Shown here: positions 12,419-24,585 of the stretch, piece after piece | Layout: each line of letters begins with the position of its first letter | Numbering within the stretch: position 1 is the first letter of the stretch | Assembly (NCBI GenBank): GCA_016859345.1 | Contig: CM029122.1 | Coordinates: 293,501 to 357,500 of the forward strand | DNA length: 64,000 nucleotides | Direction of reading: 5' to 3' | Source: Istiophorus platypterus | Lineage: Eukaryota > Chordata > Actinopteri > Istiophoriformes > Istiophoridae | Program-made: the position numbers and the translations under genes | The notes under the pieces: model-generated | The model's database searches: none | Seen by the model: the letters and a program-made list of their open reading frames with translations, nothing else | Told to the model about the DNA's origin: nothing

Positions 12419-14527
12419 CCCCTCTCTTATGGTTTCGGAGCTGAAATTATGTAAACGGTTCAGCAGCCCCTGCCTGAGTCAATCCAAGATATCGATAACT
12501 TGTTATTGATACATTCATTTTGTGGTTTACATCTCTGTCAAAAGGATGAGAACTGATGCAAGGTAAACACATAAAGATCTCCTCTTTATTTTGATATTGA
12601 AAACATCCTTAAAAAGACAAATGATTACCAGTGACCCTCGTTTCTCAAACTGTTCACATAAATTGGTCTGAAAAATGTCCAAAGTTGATTATAATTTAAT
12701 CTAATTGCTGTTTTTGAAAGGTCCTCGCAGTTCAAGGCATATAATTCTACTACACACATACAAAAGGTACACACATACCCCCCCCCATCCAAAAAAAAAA
12801 ACAACAACCCTGAAACAGTCTTTAATGGCAGGTACAACTACAAGAAAAAGTACATTGAAAATTCCAAAATTCATAATTTTCTGCCAGAGCTGAATCTTTC
12901 ATTGGGAAGAACTGATGATACTCTTCACTCTGAGTGGAGACACAACATTGTAAATGCACTGAAAAAGGTTTTAAATGAGGCGAAAAGTGAATGGAGTCTG
13001 GTGTGGACTGCAAAGTTATATGGTGTTCCTGTTCTGATGCTACACACCAAGGGGTGGGGTGGGAGGGTATACGTGGCAGCGGGCGGGGGAGGGGGGTGTT
13101 TGGGGCCGGCTAACGCTCTGTTTTTAACCGACCTGCAGAGCTCAAGGTGTTAAAACCTGATTAAAGTCCTGCAGAATTTCTTGGTGTGACTTGACTTATT
13201 CAAAGAGGAACTCTGCTGCTCGGCCTTCCTCTACTGTCAAACCTTTACTGATAAGGACACACACACTCACACGTACACACACACAGATACATTTTCTATG
13301 AAAAACACACTGTACAGAGAAAAGAGGTTGTGTTTTGTCTCACCTGGCCCTGCATTAGTGTTGTGTCAGTATTTTTAAGATTAAACTTGGGTTTAGTTGT
13401 TTTCAAGCTTAGTTGAGGATTCTGAATTTGATGTAATAAAACCTCAGTCTGTAGTTTATATGGTTTGTTTGTATTCAGATGCTTTTCGTACCCTGGGACT
13501 GTTTCTCTAAGTTAAAACAGTTTGTCTCCCTTTTTGTTAGCATTTGGGCTTTTTTTTATGTGGAGACGGTTTTGGGAGATTGAGATGGTTTGACGACGTT
13601 GGCATGTTGTTGTCTTGTTACTCTGTTTGTCTCTTGGCGACGGGCGAGCGATACACGAGATAAATAACCCTCTGCTCTCTCTCCGTTTTTAGGAGCTCAG
13701 AAACATTTTTCTTGGCGTGTTTCAGTTGGACGGTAAAATATCCTGAACCTCTCTCTCTGCGGTTGGTGTTTTTTTTAGGCAAAGACATCTCTCCCCCGTC
13801 CTCCCCCCTCCTCCCACCCAGCAAGGGGTGAATTACAGAGCGACTCTCCTTTTTTTGTTTTCTAAATGGTCGACCACATGGGGGAAAAGGCTGGGATGTG
13901 GTGACTGTAATTACACAGCAGCCTGCCAACAGGTCGGCCATGGAAACTCTCACTCAGCCCCGCCTCCCCCCTCCTCGCCCTCCTCCCCCCTTCACCACTG
14001 TCTTTTAGGGATTTTTCACTCCATTCTTAGATCCTCCATCTACAGTACATACCTCAGAAATGATCGGGTTTCTGCTGCCAGGACTTGGTCTAAAGGTTGA
14101 ACTCTGTCAGACTCAGACTGTGTCTGAGGAGAAATCGGGATTTTATTCTGTCAAAATCAGACGTCAGCTTCATCTGGTCTCTTCTTCCTTTTAAATTCAT
14201 TCATTTTTTGGTGTATCCTGGTGTCAGACGTTGTTGGTTAGCCACAGACTGGCTGATGCCATTAACCTTTACTTTAATATGGTTGTACTTTGTAATCGTT
14301 TTGATGTGTTGGAATTATCCGTGTGTCTTTTCGTTTCCAGCCCCACTTTCTCGTCTTGGCCCCAGAGACACGCTTATGTGAATTGAATTAAATAATTTAA
14401 AGCCACTAATGTTTTCCAACACAGTTTCTTTATGATTTCGAAAGAGGCCTCCAAACGTTAAACACCCGGAAATTTTGTTGGTATCAAACTCCCTGAGATG
14501 ATGGATATAAGATTAAAACTGGGCTGA

Positions 14528-14748
14528 GACCAACAACTATTTTCCCTGTTTTTTATTCAATAGTCTGTTTTGTCAGTCTCAAAAATGTCTCAAAACTGGC
14601 ATTTGTCGACCAACAGTCTAAACCCAAAGAGACCTAGCCCTTGAAACACTGAAATTCTAACTCAAAAAAACTATAAACAGAGAATAGTTGGAATTTTTTT
14701 GCCTAAAAAATAACCAACATTTATTGATTATCAAAATTGTTGATCATT
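14528..14748 (+). repeat. AT-rich dispersed repeat (GATTAATC-type family), diverged copy
   Basis: Contains AACAACTATTTTCCC, ACCAACAGTCTAAACCCAAA and ATTGATTATCAAAATTGTTG, in the order seen in a common teleost element with GCTGCAACTAAC/GTTGCAGCTC-type ends. Confidence 0.5.
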
Positions 14749-15479
14749 TTTTTTGGGGGGGGGGGGTTGACAAATTGAACTGTTTCAGCTGTGCAGTAAA
14801 TGTTTGTCTTTCAGCAGCTTCAATTTAAAATTTCCAGGATGACTTTTGGCTTTCCAATCTTTCATTATTTTTTTATTTAGTTTTACATCAAAATATACAA
14901 TTAATCGTGACAAACTCCTAAATAATAGTAGAAACAGAGTAGATAAAATAGGTAGAAATTGACCGATCTCCAGTCAGATTCTAACTTTTATTCTCATTAG
15001 ATCCCTCATTTTGTTCCTCAGTCAATAATTTCCTCCTTGTTTCATCAGTGCCGACTAAGTGTTACAGCAACAGCCTTGGCCACCTTCCTGTGGAGGTGGG
15101 GGCGGGGCGACGGGCGTCCCCGAGGAGCCGGCGAGGTCTCGGAGGAAACAGTAGAAACAATAGAGACTCAAATATTTACTGTCGCTCAGCTCATCAGTGA
15201 CCTGCAGGAAGATTTATGAGCTGAGAGAGAGAGTGACCATCCTCTGGTGTCAATTATCGGCTTTCTCCTCTGTCACTGTCAATATTTATTATTAATTATG
15301 TGTAATTCGATACAGTGAGCAGTATACAGACCTCACAGTGTGTTATCCTGTTCTTTAACTTTCTGTCAGTCCTTCCAGATGAGGTAGGAAAGGACACAAG
15401 AGCGTTGGGAAGAAAAGCAGGACATATTTTCCTGTTTATGTATCTTTCACAATACTTTCAGTATAAACGTTTCTGTACA

Positions 15480-15870
15480 ACACTGAGCACAAGCAGGCGG
15501 AGGCAGGAAAGGAAATCTAGAAGTTGAGGGAATGAAGCTGGAATGAAGGAAACGAAGAGGCAAACAGAGAGGGAGAAAAGAGGAGGGCTGGAAAGGAATC
15601 GACAAGGCAGTGAAGGAAAAGATGATGTGTAGAAGGACGCTACGAAACCTCAGGATAGAAGTGTCAGGAAAGGAAACGAGGGTGGTGAGGAAAACAAGGA
15701 GCTAATGGAGGAAACAAGGTGACTGGAAAGTAACTGAGGAGGTAGAGGAGGAGATGAGGGCGTAGGCAAGGAGACAAGCAGCTTATGAAGGAAAAAACAG
15801 GCTTCAGAGTGAAAGAGGGAAGAAAACAAGGAGGCTGGGAAGGAAGCATTTGAGAGCAGCGACCTACAAC
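15480..15870. repeat. Purine-rich tract, degenerate tandem
   Basis: GGAAA/GAGGA-rich strand with recurring ACAAGGAGGCTGGAAAGGAA-like phrases. Pyrimidines are sparse. Confidence 0.7.
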
Positions 15871-15910
15871 TGTGTTACTGTGAACAAGAAACTCATGGAT
15901 CAATATATAT

Positions 15911-15911
<1 letters not shown>

Positions 15912-15951
<40 letters not shown>
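15912..15951. repeat. (CA)n microsatellite
   Basis: About 20 CA units, immediately followed by the palindromic double E-box at 15956. Confidence 0.97.
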
Positions 15952-15953
<2 letters not shown>

Positions 15954-15955
15954 CC

Positions 15956-15971
15956 TCAGGTGATCACCTGA
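15956..15971. promoter_or_regulatory. Palindromic pair of ZEB-type E-boxes
   Basis: TCAGGTGATCACCTGA is a perfect 16-base palindrome made of CAGGTG and CACCTG two bases apart. ZEB proteins bind such boxes with their two finger clusters. Whether this spacing is used is unknown. It lies in the gene's own intron. Confidence 0.45.
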
Positions 15972-16463
15972 TTTCAGGGCGTAACTCTGTGATCATCATG
16001 TGACCTCCTGCCTGATGTCACAGGGTGAAGGTTGACAAAGTGCATGTTACATTGACGGACATGTGAGATAGCTTCACACACTGTTAGTGCCAGCTGGAGT
16101 GTGTCATGTGATGAACATGTGATTCACACAGGACAGGTAAGAGTCACCTGCAGCAGCAGGTCTCAGATCATTATGGACAAGTGAAATGTTAAAACCTGTA
16201 AAATGTGATCTGAGTCTGGTCCAGAGAATAAGAAGGACCAGCGTGCTGCAGACGTCTGTTTCTGAGCTGGTCTCAGGTTAGTTCAGACCCACAGGTTCAG
16301 CGCCAGCTGATTAGTAGGTTATTGAATTACTGCTGTTGATGACGAGGCTGTGGCATCACAACACAACAAGTCTATGAATCGAGTGTGTGATGATCAGAGG
16401 ACAAACCCGCTGAAGTTCTCAGAAATGGGACCTTCGTTGGTCTTATATTAGAATATTCTGTAA

Positions 16464-16984
16464 TCCATCATCCATCATCCATCCATCCATTTATCATCCA
16501 TCCATCCATCCATCCATCCATCATCCATCCCTCATTTATCATCCATCAATCATCCATCTATCATCCATCCATCATCCATCCATCGTCCATCAATCATCCA
16601 TCTATCATCCATCCATCATCCATCCCTCTGTCATCCATCCATCCATTTATCATCCACCATCCATCCATCCATCCATCCATCCATCCAGCATCCATCCCTC
16701 TGACATCCATCCATTTATCATCCATCATCCATCGAACCATTTATCATCCATCCATCCATCCATCATCAATCCATCATTTATCAGCCATCATCCATTCATC
16801 CATCCATCCCTCATCCATCCCTCCATCATCCATCCCTCTTTCATCCATCCATCCCTCTTTCATCCATCCATCAGTCATCCATCCATCCTTCCATCATTCA
16901 TGCATCCATCCATTTATCATCCATCCATCCATCCATCAATCATCCATCCATCCATCATCCATCCAGCATCCATCCATCCATTCA
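16464..16984. repeat. (CCAT)n tetranucleotide array
   Basis: About 520 bases of CCAT units broken by single ATC, TTT or CCTC changes. Confidence 0.95.
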
Positions 16985-17261
16985 GCACTGTGTATGAACA
17001 CCTCCCCTACGGATCGAATGGCTTCAGTAGAAAAAGTGACAGTTTTCGGCCTGAAGCTAAAATCTTTCAGAGTGAATCAGGTCAGAGAAACAAAAAGCTT
17101 CTCATTGATCTGATCGGTTTTGATTTCACTATTGTAACAGAGAAATCATCCAATGATGTTTATCTGCTGCTTTGTAAAGAAGCAGAATAGTTTCCATTTA
17201 ATAAAATCACAGAAAGTTAAAAACAGAGGAGTCAAAATCTAAACTCATCTCATTCAGGGAC

Positions 17262-17310
17262 AAAGAAAAGCAGCAGACTCTCATATTTGAGAATCTTGAG
17301 CTGTCTCACA
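17262..17310 (+). repeat. Fragment of the same AT-rich dispersed repeat
   Basis: ACAAAGAAAAGCAGCAGACT followed by CATATTTGAGAATCTTGAG matches the inner right part of the element. Ends are missing. Confidence 0.4.
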
Positions 17311-17952
17311 TTTGCCCATAAAAACTGTTGCTCACTAACTTTCCGATCATCAATCCTAATTTTCATAATCTTACGTGAATTTGCTATTTTAGTTTTAAAC
17401 CTGATCAAACTGAAGGTTCTCCTTCTGTAACTTCTAGATTATTTAGCGGTGTTTGTCCTTTTAGACCTTGTCACACAGAGTCCAGGTGTTGTTGTCCAGT
17501 AAAGAGCAGCCAGAACTTCGGTCAGAGGGATGAGTGACTCCTGTCAGTCGTTCTTCACAGCTTATCTCATTCCTCTGCTGTTTCCATGTTGTATCCAGCC
17601 TCTGTTGGCTCTCAGTGCAAGTGGGTGTGTCGGGGGGGGTGTGAACATTTGTTAAGGGTAGTAACATGTGCGCAGGCTGGGCACAGATGGTGGCTTCATA
17701 TCAGAGGTTTAGGGTGGAGGGGGGGCTTTGCCTGCCAGAGACTCTGAGCTCTCTCTCTCTCGTCTCTCTGCTGTAGTTTCCAGCCTGTTGCACCGGGCCC
17801 CTGCAGATAAATGGGACTTTAATTCAATTAGGGGCCAGACACTGTCGACGCCTCATGGCAGGGCCTGGCCCCCCTCCGAGGAAAACAGCCCACCACTTCC
17901 TGTCACAAGGACACTCCCAGAACATGACAAAACACATGCTCAATGTCAAGGG

Positions 17953-18600
17953 CTAAAGGAACAGTTCAACATTTCTCTAAATCCTCCTGTGCTTCCATCA
18001 ACACATTCATGTCAGTGGTTAGCCTAACTTAGCATAAAGAAAGAAGGGAGGGGGAAACTCTTAGCCTAGCCTAGCAAAAACACTGGAAGCAGGGGGAAGT
18101 GTTAGCATAGCTTAGCACAAACACTAGAATCAGGGGGAAGTGTTAGCTTAGCGCAAATACTAGAAGTAGGGGGAAGTGTTAGCATTGCATAGCACAAACA
18201 ATAGAAGCAGGGGGGAGTGTTAGGTTAGCTTAGCGCAAACACTAGAAGCAGGGGGCAGTATTAACATAGCTTAGCACAAACACTAGAAGCAGGGGGAATT
18301 GTTAGCTTCGCACAAACACTAGAATCGGGGGAAGTGTTAGCTTAGCGCAAACACTAGAAGCAGGGGGAAGTGTTAGCATAGCATAGCACAAACAATAGAA
18401 GCAGGGGGAAATGTTAGCTTAGCTTAGCGCAAACACTAGAAGCAGGGGGCAGTATTAACATAGCTTAGCACAAACACTAGAAGCAGGGGGAATTGTTAAC
18501 TTAGCTTAGCACAAACACTAGAAGCAGGGGGAAGTGTTAGCCTAGCTTAGCGCAAAGACTGGAAGTAGTGAGAATTGTTAGCTCAGCTCCATAAAAAAAA
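17953..18600 (+). repeat. Dispersed repeat copy whose inner part expanded into a minisatellite
   Basis: The start word AAAGGAACAGTTCAACATTT (17955-17974) and the TTAGCTTAGCATAAAGACTGG-like interior identify a common teleost repeat. A second copy, inverted, is at 57235-57405. Here the TTAGC...GGAAGCAGGGGGAA interior is amplified about 14 times. Confidence 0.75.
18061..18577 (+). repeat. 41-bp minisatellite with a higher-order duplication
   Basis: About 13 to 14 units of 36-41 bases run through the pattern TTAGC(A/T)TAGC, CACAAACACTAGAAGC, AGGGGGAAGTG. Units 3-7 (18102-18301) reappear in the same order and with the same variants as units 8-12 (18302-18495), which indicates a block duplication of about 195 bases. 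Confidence 0.9.
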
Positions 18601-19096
18601 TCTAATGTTCCCAGTGACCCTTAGATTTTATTAAAGATATAAAAGTAAACATCTGATGGGTTGATAAGAAGTTCAAGGGTCTGTCATGTTTTATTTACTT
18701 TTTTTTTAAAAAAAAAAAAAAGAAAAATTTTTCCAGACTTGGGGAAACTTAATGTCTGGGTAACTCCTAAACACACTAAACACAACATTGTTTAATGTTT
18801 AGCCTTCTTTTCACATTTTGTGTGTTGTAAAATTGTGTAAGTAGTGTAAAAGTAGTGTAATGTGTTGAAAAAAAATGTGGAAATTCTTAAAAAACCCAAA
18901 AAAACAAATGTGTGTGTATAGTGTGTGTGTCATTTATTTGTTTTTGCCATTTTGATTTATTATCCTTCCCTTTCCTCCTTTCTTTCCTCTCACTTTCACT
19001 TTCCACTTTAGGCAGCCACCAGCCTTTTCCAGCTCACTTTGTCCCTCCTCTCAGTGTCTCCCCCCCCCCCCTCCCCCCCCAGTCCTCAGGTTCAGT

Positions 19097-19097
<1 letters not shown>

Positions 19098-19136
<39 letters not shown>

Positions 19137-19155
19137 AGAGAGAAGAGAAAGAGCA
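19098..19155. repeat. (GA)n microsatellite
   Basis: GA units follow a C-rich run (19061-19080). Confidence 0.95.
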
Positions 19156-22100
19156 GATCATCTCATTACTTTCATTACCTTTTGGCGGCAGGATGTGGAC
19201 GCAGCACCTGGACAAAGGCGATCGCTGTTTGATTTTATCAGTGTGGGGATGTTCAGCTGGGACTGACTCATTAATGAGAGGGGAAAGAGTGTGGACACCT
19301 GGATGATTATCAGAGGAATCGAACGTCGTGTTTTACCTGCCAGTTTTTGATGGAGGCGTCATCTCCTGTGAGCTGATGTGGAGATAAAACAGATCAGATT
19401 GTCAGGTACGGTTCAGACGCTCACTCGGTGATCTGTGGAGGTTACGGTCATTCTCAAGGACTCGCCTGTAAATCCGCTGGAGCTCGTTCTGACTCGATCC
19501 ACCCTGAAGCCCCACCTTCCTCGCTCCGGTTCGCTGGGCATTGTCAAACGGAGAACCATGATTGGCTGCGAGATTTTGAGCCTCACGTTACAGTTCGATG
19601 CTCGATGGGTGTTATAAGCCGTCAGTTTGTTGCCGAGCTGAAGTATCGAAGTGTCAATTAGTTTATCAGTCGGAAATCAATCGCCGATTTATTGAAAATA
19701 TTTGTCGGCTCCAGATTGTAAAATGTTCAGATTTTCTGCTTTTTCCTGTTTTATTTGATTGAAAATCAAACGTGTTTGGTTTATGGTCCGCTGGTCGAAC
19801 CACATAAGCAAATTTGGATGCTGAGACATCGCATTGGAAGTTCGCACAAATTTTCTGGTGTTTGATAAACCACGGGATAATTAATGATGAATAGATAATG
19901 TAAAGGTCCCTGAGTTTCAGCCATAGATTTATGGGTGTAAGATGGTCGAGACCCCTCCTCAAGATGAGGCTGAGCAGCAGAGCCATGATTAAAGCATATT
20001 TCTGCTACACGAAAACTTTCTTCGAATCTTTGCTTTCCTTTGTGATTTTCAGAGACTAGAAGTTATACGCGTAGTGTCGTGTTGAACCAAGACCTGTGGA
20101 TGGGCGGTGGACGACACTGCCTCATTCTCAGAATGCACAGAACTGAAATATCAGTGAGCGTCTTTAATGTGAATATTTACCAAAGAAATTTATTGTTGAT
20201 CTATTGATATAATCGGAGATAGTTACTCTAAAAACTTGACTCAATTATAAACAAAGATTCATGAGCAGGCAGATTTCTTTCTACCTCCTTGGTCATGTCT
20301 GAATTTCCTGTTTCTTGTTTGTTTGTCATTTTTTGAGGTTGGGTCTTTTGGGGTTCGCGTTCGTTCTTGTTCCTCGTGTGTAATGTCGATGCTGGCGTTC
20401 ATTTTATTCGCCGTCATGCCCATTGTTATGGAGTTTGTGTTTTTTTGTCTGCGTTCATGTTACCAGGTCTGTGTCTGTGTATATTACGACCTTTCAGATT
20501 CTCTCAGGGAGTCTCTCAGAGCCAGAATGACGAAAGGATAAAAACTGGAGGGAAAAGACGAGGGTTTCCTCCTTTTTCTTTCTATCGTTCCGTCTCTTGG
20601 CTGCAGCACCTGCACTCGAGCCCCCAAGCCTGAAAAAAAACAGTTGGGAAACACAACCCAGTGTTCGGTCTGATCCATGTAACATACCTTCTCATGACCA
20701 CCTGCCCGGAAACTCGCCCCTTCCTCCCCCCTCAGCCTCACCCCTCGCACTCCCCCCTCAGAAACAGCTGGAGGCATTTGTTTGCCTTAAAAACCCAAGT
20801 CCGTTCTTCCTTCCAGAGTCCGACAAAATGTTTGAGCAGAGGATGACGAAAGGAGGCGGAGAGGGAGGAGGGGGAGGACGGAGGAGAGGAGAGGAGAGGG
20901 AGAAGATTAATGTGTCTTTGTAAAATGCCCCGGTTAGAGGGGGAGGAGGGCTCGGGGGGTGATGCCCTGCGATGTGTTGTCGCTGCTTTGTCCTCGACTC
21001 CCTGAATGGACACAAAGGACGGACGGCTGCAGAGGTGACGGCCGCAGACAATAGAGCTCTGTGAGATTAGCAGGTCGCAGCGGCGAAGGCAAACAATGCC
21101 GGAGCGGCGAGTCGGTGGCGATGAGCGCGCTCCGGCGGACATGTCGGCACGGGACGAGAAAAACTGTCTTTCTTCCTGCGGCTTGAGCGTGGAGCAACGG
21201 TTTGAACCGAAGGCGTGCGCTCATGCGAGGGACAAAATGGTGGATGGCAGTGTTTTCAGAGGGGCCGGCTGCGTTGCCCCCGGTGACATCTGCCACTCTG
21301 CCACAGTCATGTGACCCGCCAGGCAAACAGTGCCGTGAATGGCTTTTGTTTGGGAGGTCACTGCTGCCCACCAACACGCCGACCGACCAATCACGGTGCA
21401 GAGACGCACACGAACTGAACTCACAACCTGCTCCATTAAACTGAAGAGCCGCCGTCCAGGCTGCTGCAGTTTTAAGGTGGAATTCTCCCGCGACTGCCAC
21501 TCGAGTTCTGTTTTGTGAGAGCAGAAGTGATCCTGTGGTTTCCGTCCAGTTGGTCCTCTGTAACACTAACCCTAACATTCGCGGTCGTACATTTCCCTGC
21601 CATGTTCGTCGGGGACGATTTACGAACAGGAGGAAGCATAGGAATGAAGTTAAAAAACGCGGCCTAAAGAGTAAAGAACAGACAAAATGAGCCACACCGA
21701 AGCAGAGATTTACAAATGACTTCATTCAAGTTTTCTCCGTTTTCTGCTTCTTTATTCTCCTTTCAGAGCAACAGGTGCCTTTTTGCTTCACTACACTAGT
21801 CTGACAGCTGGATCGACCATGTTTTTACTCACTGGATGCATTCGGGGTTTTTTAATATCTATTTAAAACCAACATAATATTTATATATATATATAGAATA
21901 TGTAGTAAACATGTGTATAAGCAGGACAAAAACATATATTGGACAAACATGATTCTGAGACTATAGCATTAAATGTACATTCAACAATAAAGATACTTGA
22001 ATAGAAGTCAAACTTCTGAGTGTAGTCTGGACATAGATGCCATGTTTTCGGTCACTGGACGGAGACGTGCGTGGACACACTTCATTATTTACGGCGCAGC

Positions 22101-24300
22101 CTCGGTTGATTGTTGGTCATCGGTCGCTCAGATGCTACGAGCCGATTGATCGATCTTTGGTGGCTCGACGCTCAGAGGTCACCAAGGTAGCAGCTGATTG
22201 GTTTCTTTAGTGCTAAAAGCTGCAAACTGGTGTTTTCATGGCAGTTGCTTGTATGTTGTCTTTTATATTTGAGGGTTTTCAGTGTGTTTAAATTAAAGTA
22301 TTGATCATGTTTGTCTTGTGTCACCTTAATAAAGTTTGGTGAAATGGGAAACCAGGACGTCATGGTTTGATTGGTTGAATTTTTGGGCAGTGAAACAATG
22401 TTGTGTTTGTGTATTTTCAAATTTGTGTGCATGTTCCTTTCTTGTTTTTTTTTTCGCTCCACTTCCTTCGTGTTTGCATTGGAGCTCTTTCAGTCTTGCT
22501 GGTGTTTGCGGCTGTTTTTTAGTTAGAAAAGTGTCCGCCTCTCTTCATGTTTCTTTTGTTCGTTTTCCTGCTTCCAAAGCTTGTGTTGCATGTTTTTTGC
22601 AGGTTGCATTCGTTCTTCTTGTACTTGTTACAAAGGCACGTTTTATACGCCCGGTTCCCATTGGTGCTGGTTCAACTTTAAATTTCCGTTCACGTTCGGC
22701 CCGGACCAGTCATGCGGTGTGTCGAACTTTATTAATATTAATACTGCGTGAATGTTGTGGGCGAACCGAACGGCAGCAAGATGTGAATCTTTCTTCTTCC
22801 AGCCAAAAGGCAAAAACCACAAAAGCGGAGGGTGTAGCGGGGGAGGTCGGGGGATTTGGTGGGGGGGCTAAGTCGTTGAGTGAGATCATATTATACCCCA
22901 ACATATACCTTAGACCACACAACAAGCATTCACGTCTCATTTTTCAGCTCTTTCTTTTCTCCCTCTTTTCTTTTTTTTTTTTGATCACAGAGGGCATTAC
23001 CCTGTCTGAACTCCCCCTAAATCCTGGTGGTCACACCTCTTATTAAAGCCGGTTTTGTCCCACGCCCTCCACCCCCGCCCCTGCTCTTGGTATTCAGCCC
23101 AGGTCAGCAGATTTCGGCCCGGCCCACCGTGGCTCCCCTTTTTAATTTGCACCTGTTGCGCAGTTGTCCGGGAGGCAAGTGCCGCAGCTCATAGGCAGAC
23201 AAAGATCATATTATGAACAGATATGCACGGACTAATCTCCATGTACCCGAAGGGGAAGAGAAAAAACCCCTGAGAAGCAGTATTTTATTTTCTCCTCCCT
23301 GGGAACCTGCACGGCTCGGACGTAAAGGTTTACGGTTTGGAAAACTGGCAGCAGATAAAATCCCTGGAGGAGAAAAAGCTTCACTTCACTTCCCACTCGC
23401 TCCTGAGCTGGCAGCCGCCTCCTCAGATAAGACGCATGAGAGCTTGTCGAAATATTGCTTTATTAGGCATACACTAAAGTGAAAATGAAGCTGAAAATTG
23501 TTCCCTTTTCTGGCCGACTCCAGGCCCTGCTTGCCGGTTCCCATGATGTCATGGTGCTTTACTGTCTGCTGTTACTCCTCCTCCCCCTGTCCTCCCCCCA
23601 CCTCCCCCTCTGTACTTCACCTCCATCACAGTGTAGGCAGGTTTAACATGGACCCGCTTCATATCTGTATCAACATTACACTCGAGGCGCAGAGCTGAGC
23701 ATTTGTGTTTGTGAACATTAAAAACCTGGTAACCTGCCGTTCTTAAACCATCATGATGAAATAATTTATCCGTCTTACAGTGAAGGTGTTTTCCAGAGGA
23801 AGATGGTGGCAAGAATCCACACGCTGCTCTCTTCCACCCTTTGTGAATTTAACCTCCCATTTACTTGTGTACGCTTTACAGAAGTGCGTACTTTTAACTG
23901 AAGAAAATACACTTCACTTTGTGGCAAAAACCGGTAAAAACCCGCACTGTTGCTTTTACGCTTCAGGCTTTGTTCAGACTGACCGAACGAGACAGCGGCC
24001 GCTGGCCAGAGCTTGATATTCGCCATACTGTAAAACAGTTTAACTCTTTCTCTCGTATTTTCACTGTGTGGGCCTAGTAGTTTCTCCTGGGTGATGGATC
24101 GGAGTTCACCCGCTCTGTCCTGCTCTGAACCGGGTTTATGTTTAGGCATCGGACATTTACAGCCTTTGGTCCCCTGAGAGTCTGAGCCTGACAGAAAAAA
24201 AACCCTCTCAGTCCAGAAATGTGTCTTCCTCCCGGTCTCGGCCCGGATGTTATTGTTATTGAAACCTAACATGCCTACCGGTGTTGTGTTTGTGTTGCAG

Positions 24301-24585
24301 TGCTGAGCTATGAGAATGTGGTGGAGGCAGGTTCGGAGACGGACGAGGACGACAGGCCGCTGGTCTCGGAGGACAACGGCCTTACCAACGGAAGAGGAGG
24401 AGGAGGGGAGGATGAAGAGGCGGGCAGCCCGGCCAGTGTGCCCCCGATGGAGGCGTCGCCCCGGCCGGCCCACGCCCTGCTGTCATACCAGGGCCAGGAG
24501 GGCTCAGAGACCCGGGAGGTGCCGCATAACCGCCACCACAGCTGGAGACTGGGAGACGACACCGACGGACGCCTGAACGGCAACG
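24301..24585 (+). CDS. zeb2: zeb2 coding exon 3 (acidic N-terminal region)
   Basis: Acceptor TTGCAG ends at 24300. The first two bases TG complete a valine codon whose G comes from the missing upstream exon, matching the family's KNVV junction. The exon encodes SYENVVEAGSETDEDDRP and continues through an acidic, Gly/Glu-rich stretch with the conserved SPASVP segment. The donor is G|GTAAGA at 24586, phase 1. A GGA-rich run encodes GRGGGGEDEE. Frame stays open in the intron to 24923, which would lengthen a retained-intron product. No start codon is needed here because the exon is internal. Confidence 0.95.

Larger units (their letters stand above)
1..24300 (+). other. zeb2: zeb2 intron before coding exon 3 (partial, 5' end outside window)
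   Basis: No convincing coding exon was seen. The expected short exon for the N-terminal CKRRKQ-type NuRD motif was looked for and not found. The intron holds CA/GT microsatellites, a CCAT array, a minisatellite, SINE and other dispersed repeats (listed separately), and several repeat-free blocks with clustered factor motifs, notably near 6.5, 15.0-15.3, 16.0-16.2, 17.8-17.95, 19.18-19.33, 20.9-21.45 and 22.9-23.5 kb. The ORFs here are short and show no recognisable domain. The assignment to a zeb2 intron follows from the phase-1 acceptor at 24300. Confidence 0.85.

Noticed and set aside
15140..15151. CGGAGGAAACAG encodes RRKQ, as in the missing N-terminal NuRD motif of ZEB2
   Set aside because: A TAG stop follows at once, the downstream NPRRKN residues are absent and there is no donor in the right phase.
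18061..18577. Regularly spaced repeats considered as a CRISPR-like array
   Set aside because: Units are contiguous without unique spacers and the DNA is vertebrate; it is a minisatellite.
20934..21725. 263-codon minus-strand frame
   Set aside because: No recognisable domain, Arg/Ser/Pro-rich composition from a CpG-rich segment; more likely a by-product of base composition.
22336..23046. 236-codon plus-strand frame
   Set aside because: Cys/Phe/Leu-rich translation of T-rich DNA with no family resemblance; lies in the intron.
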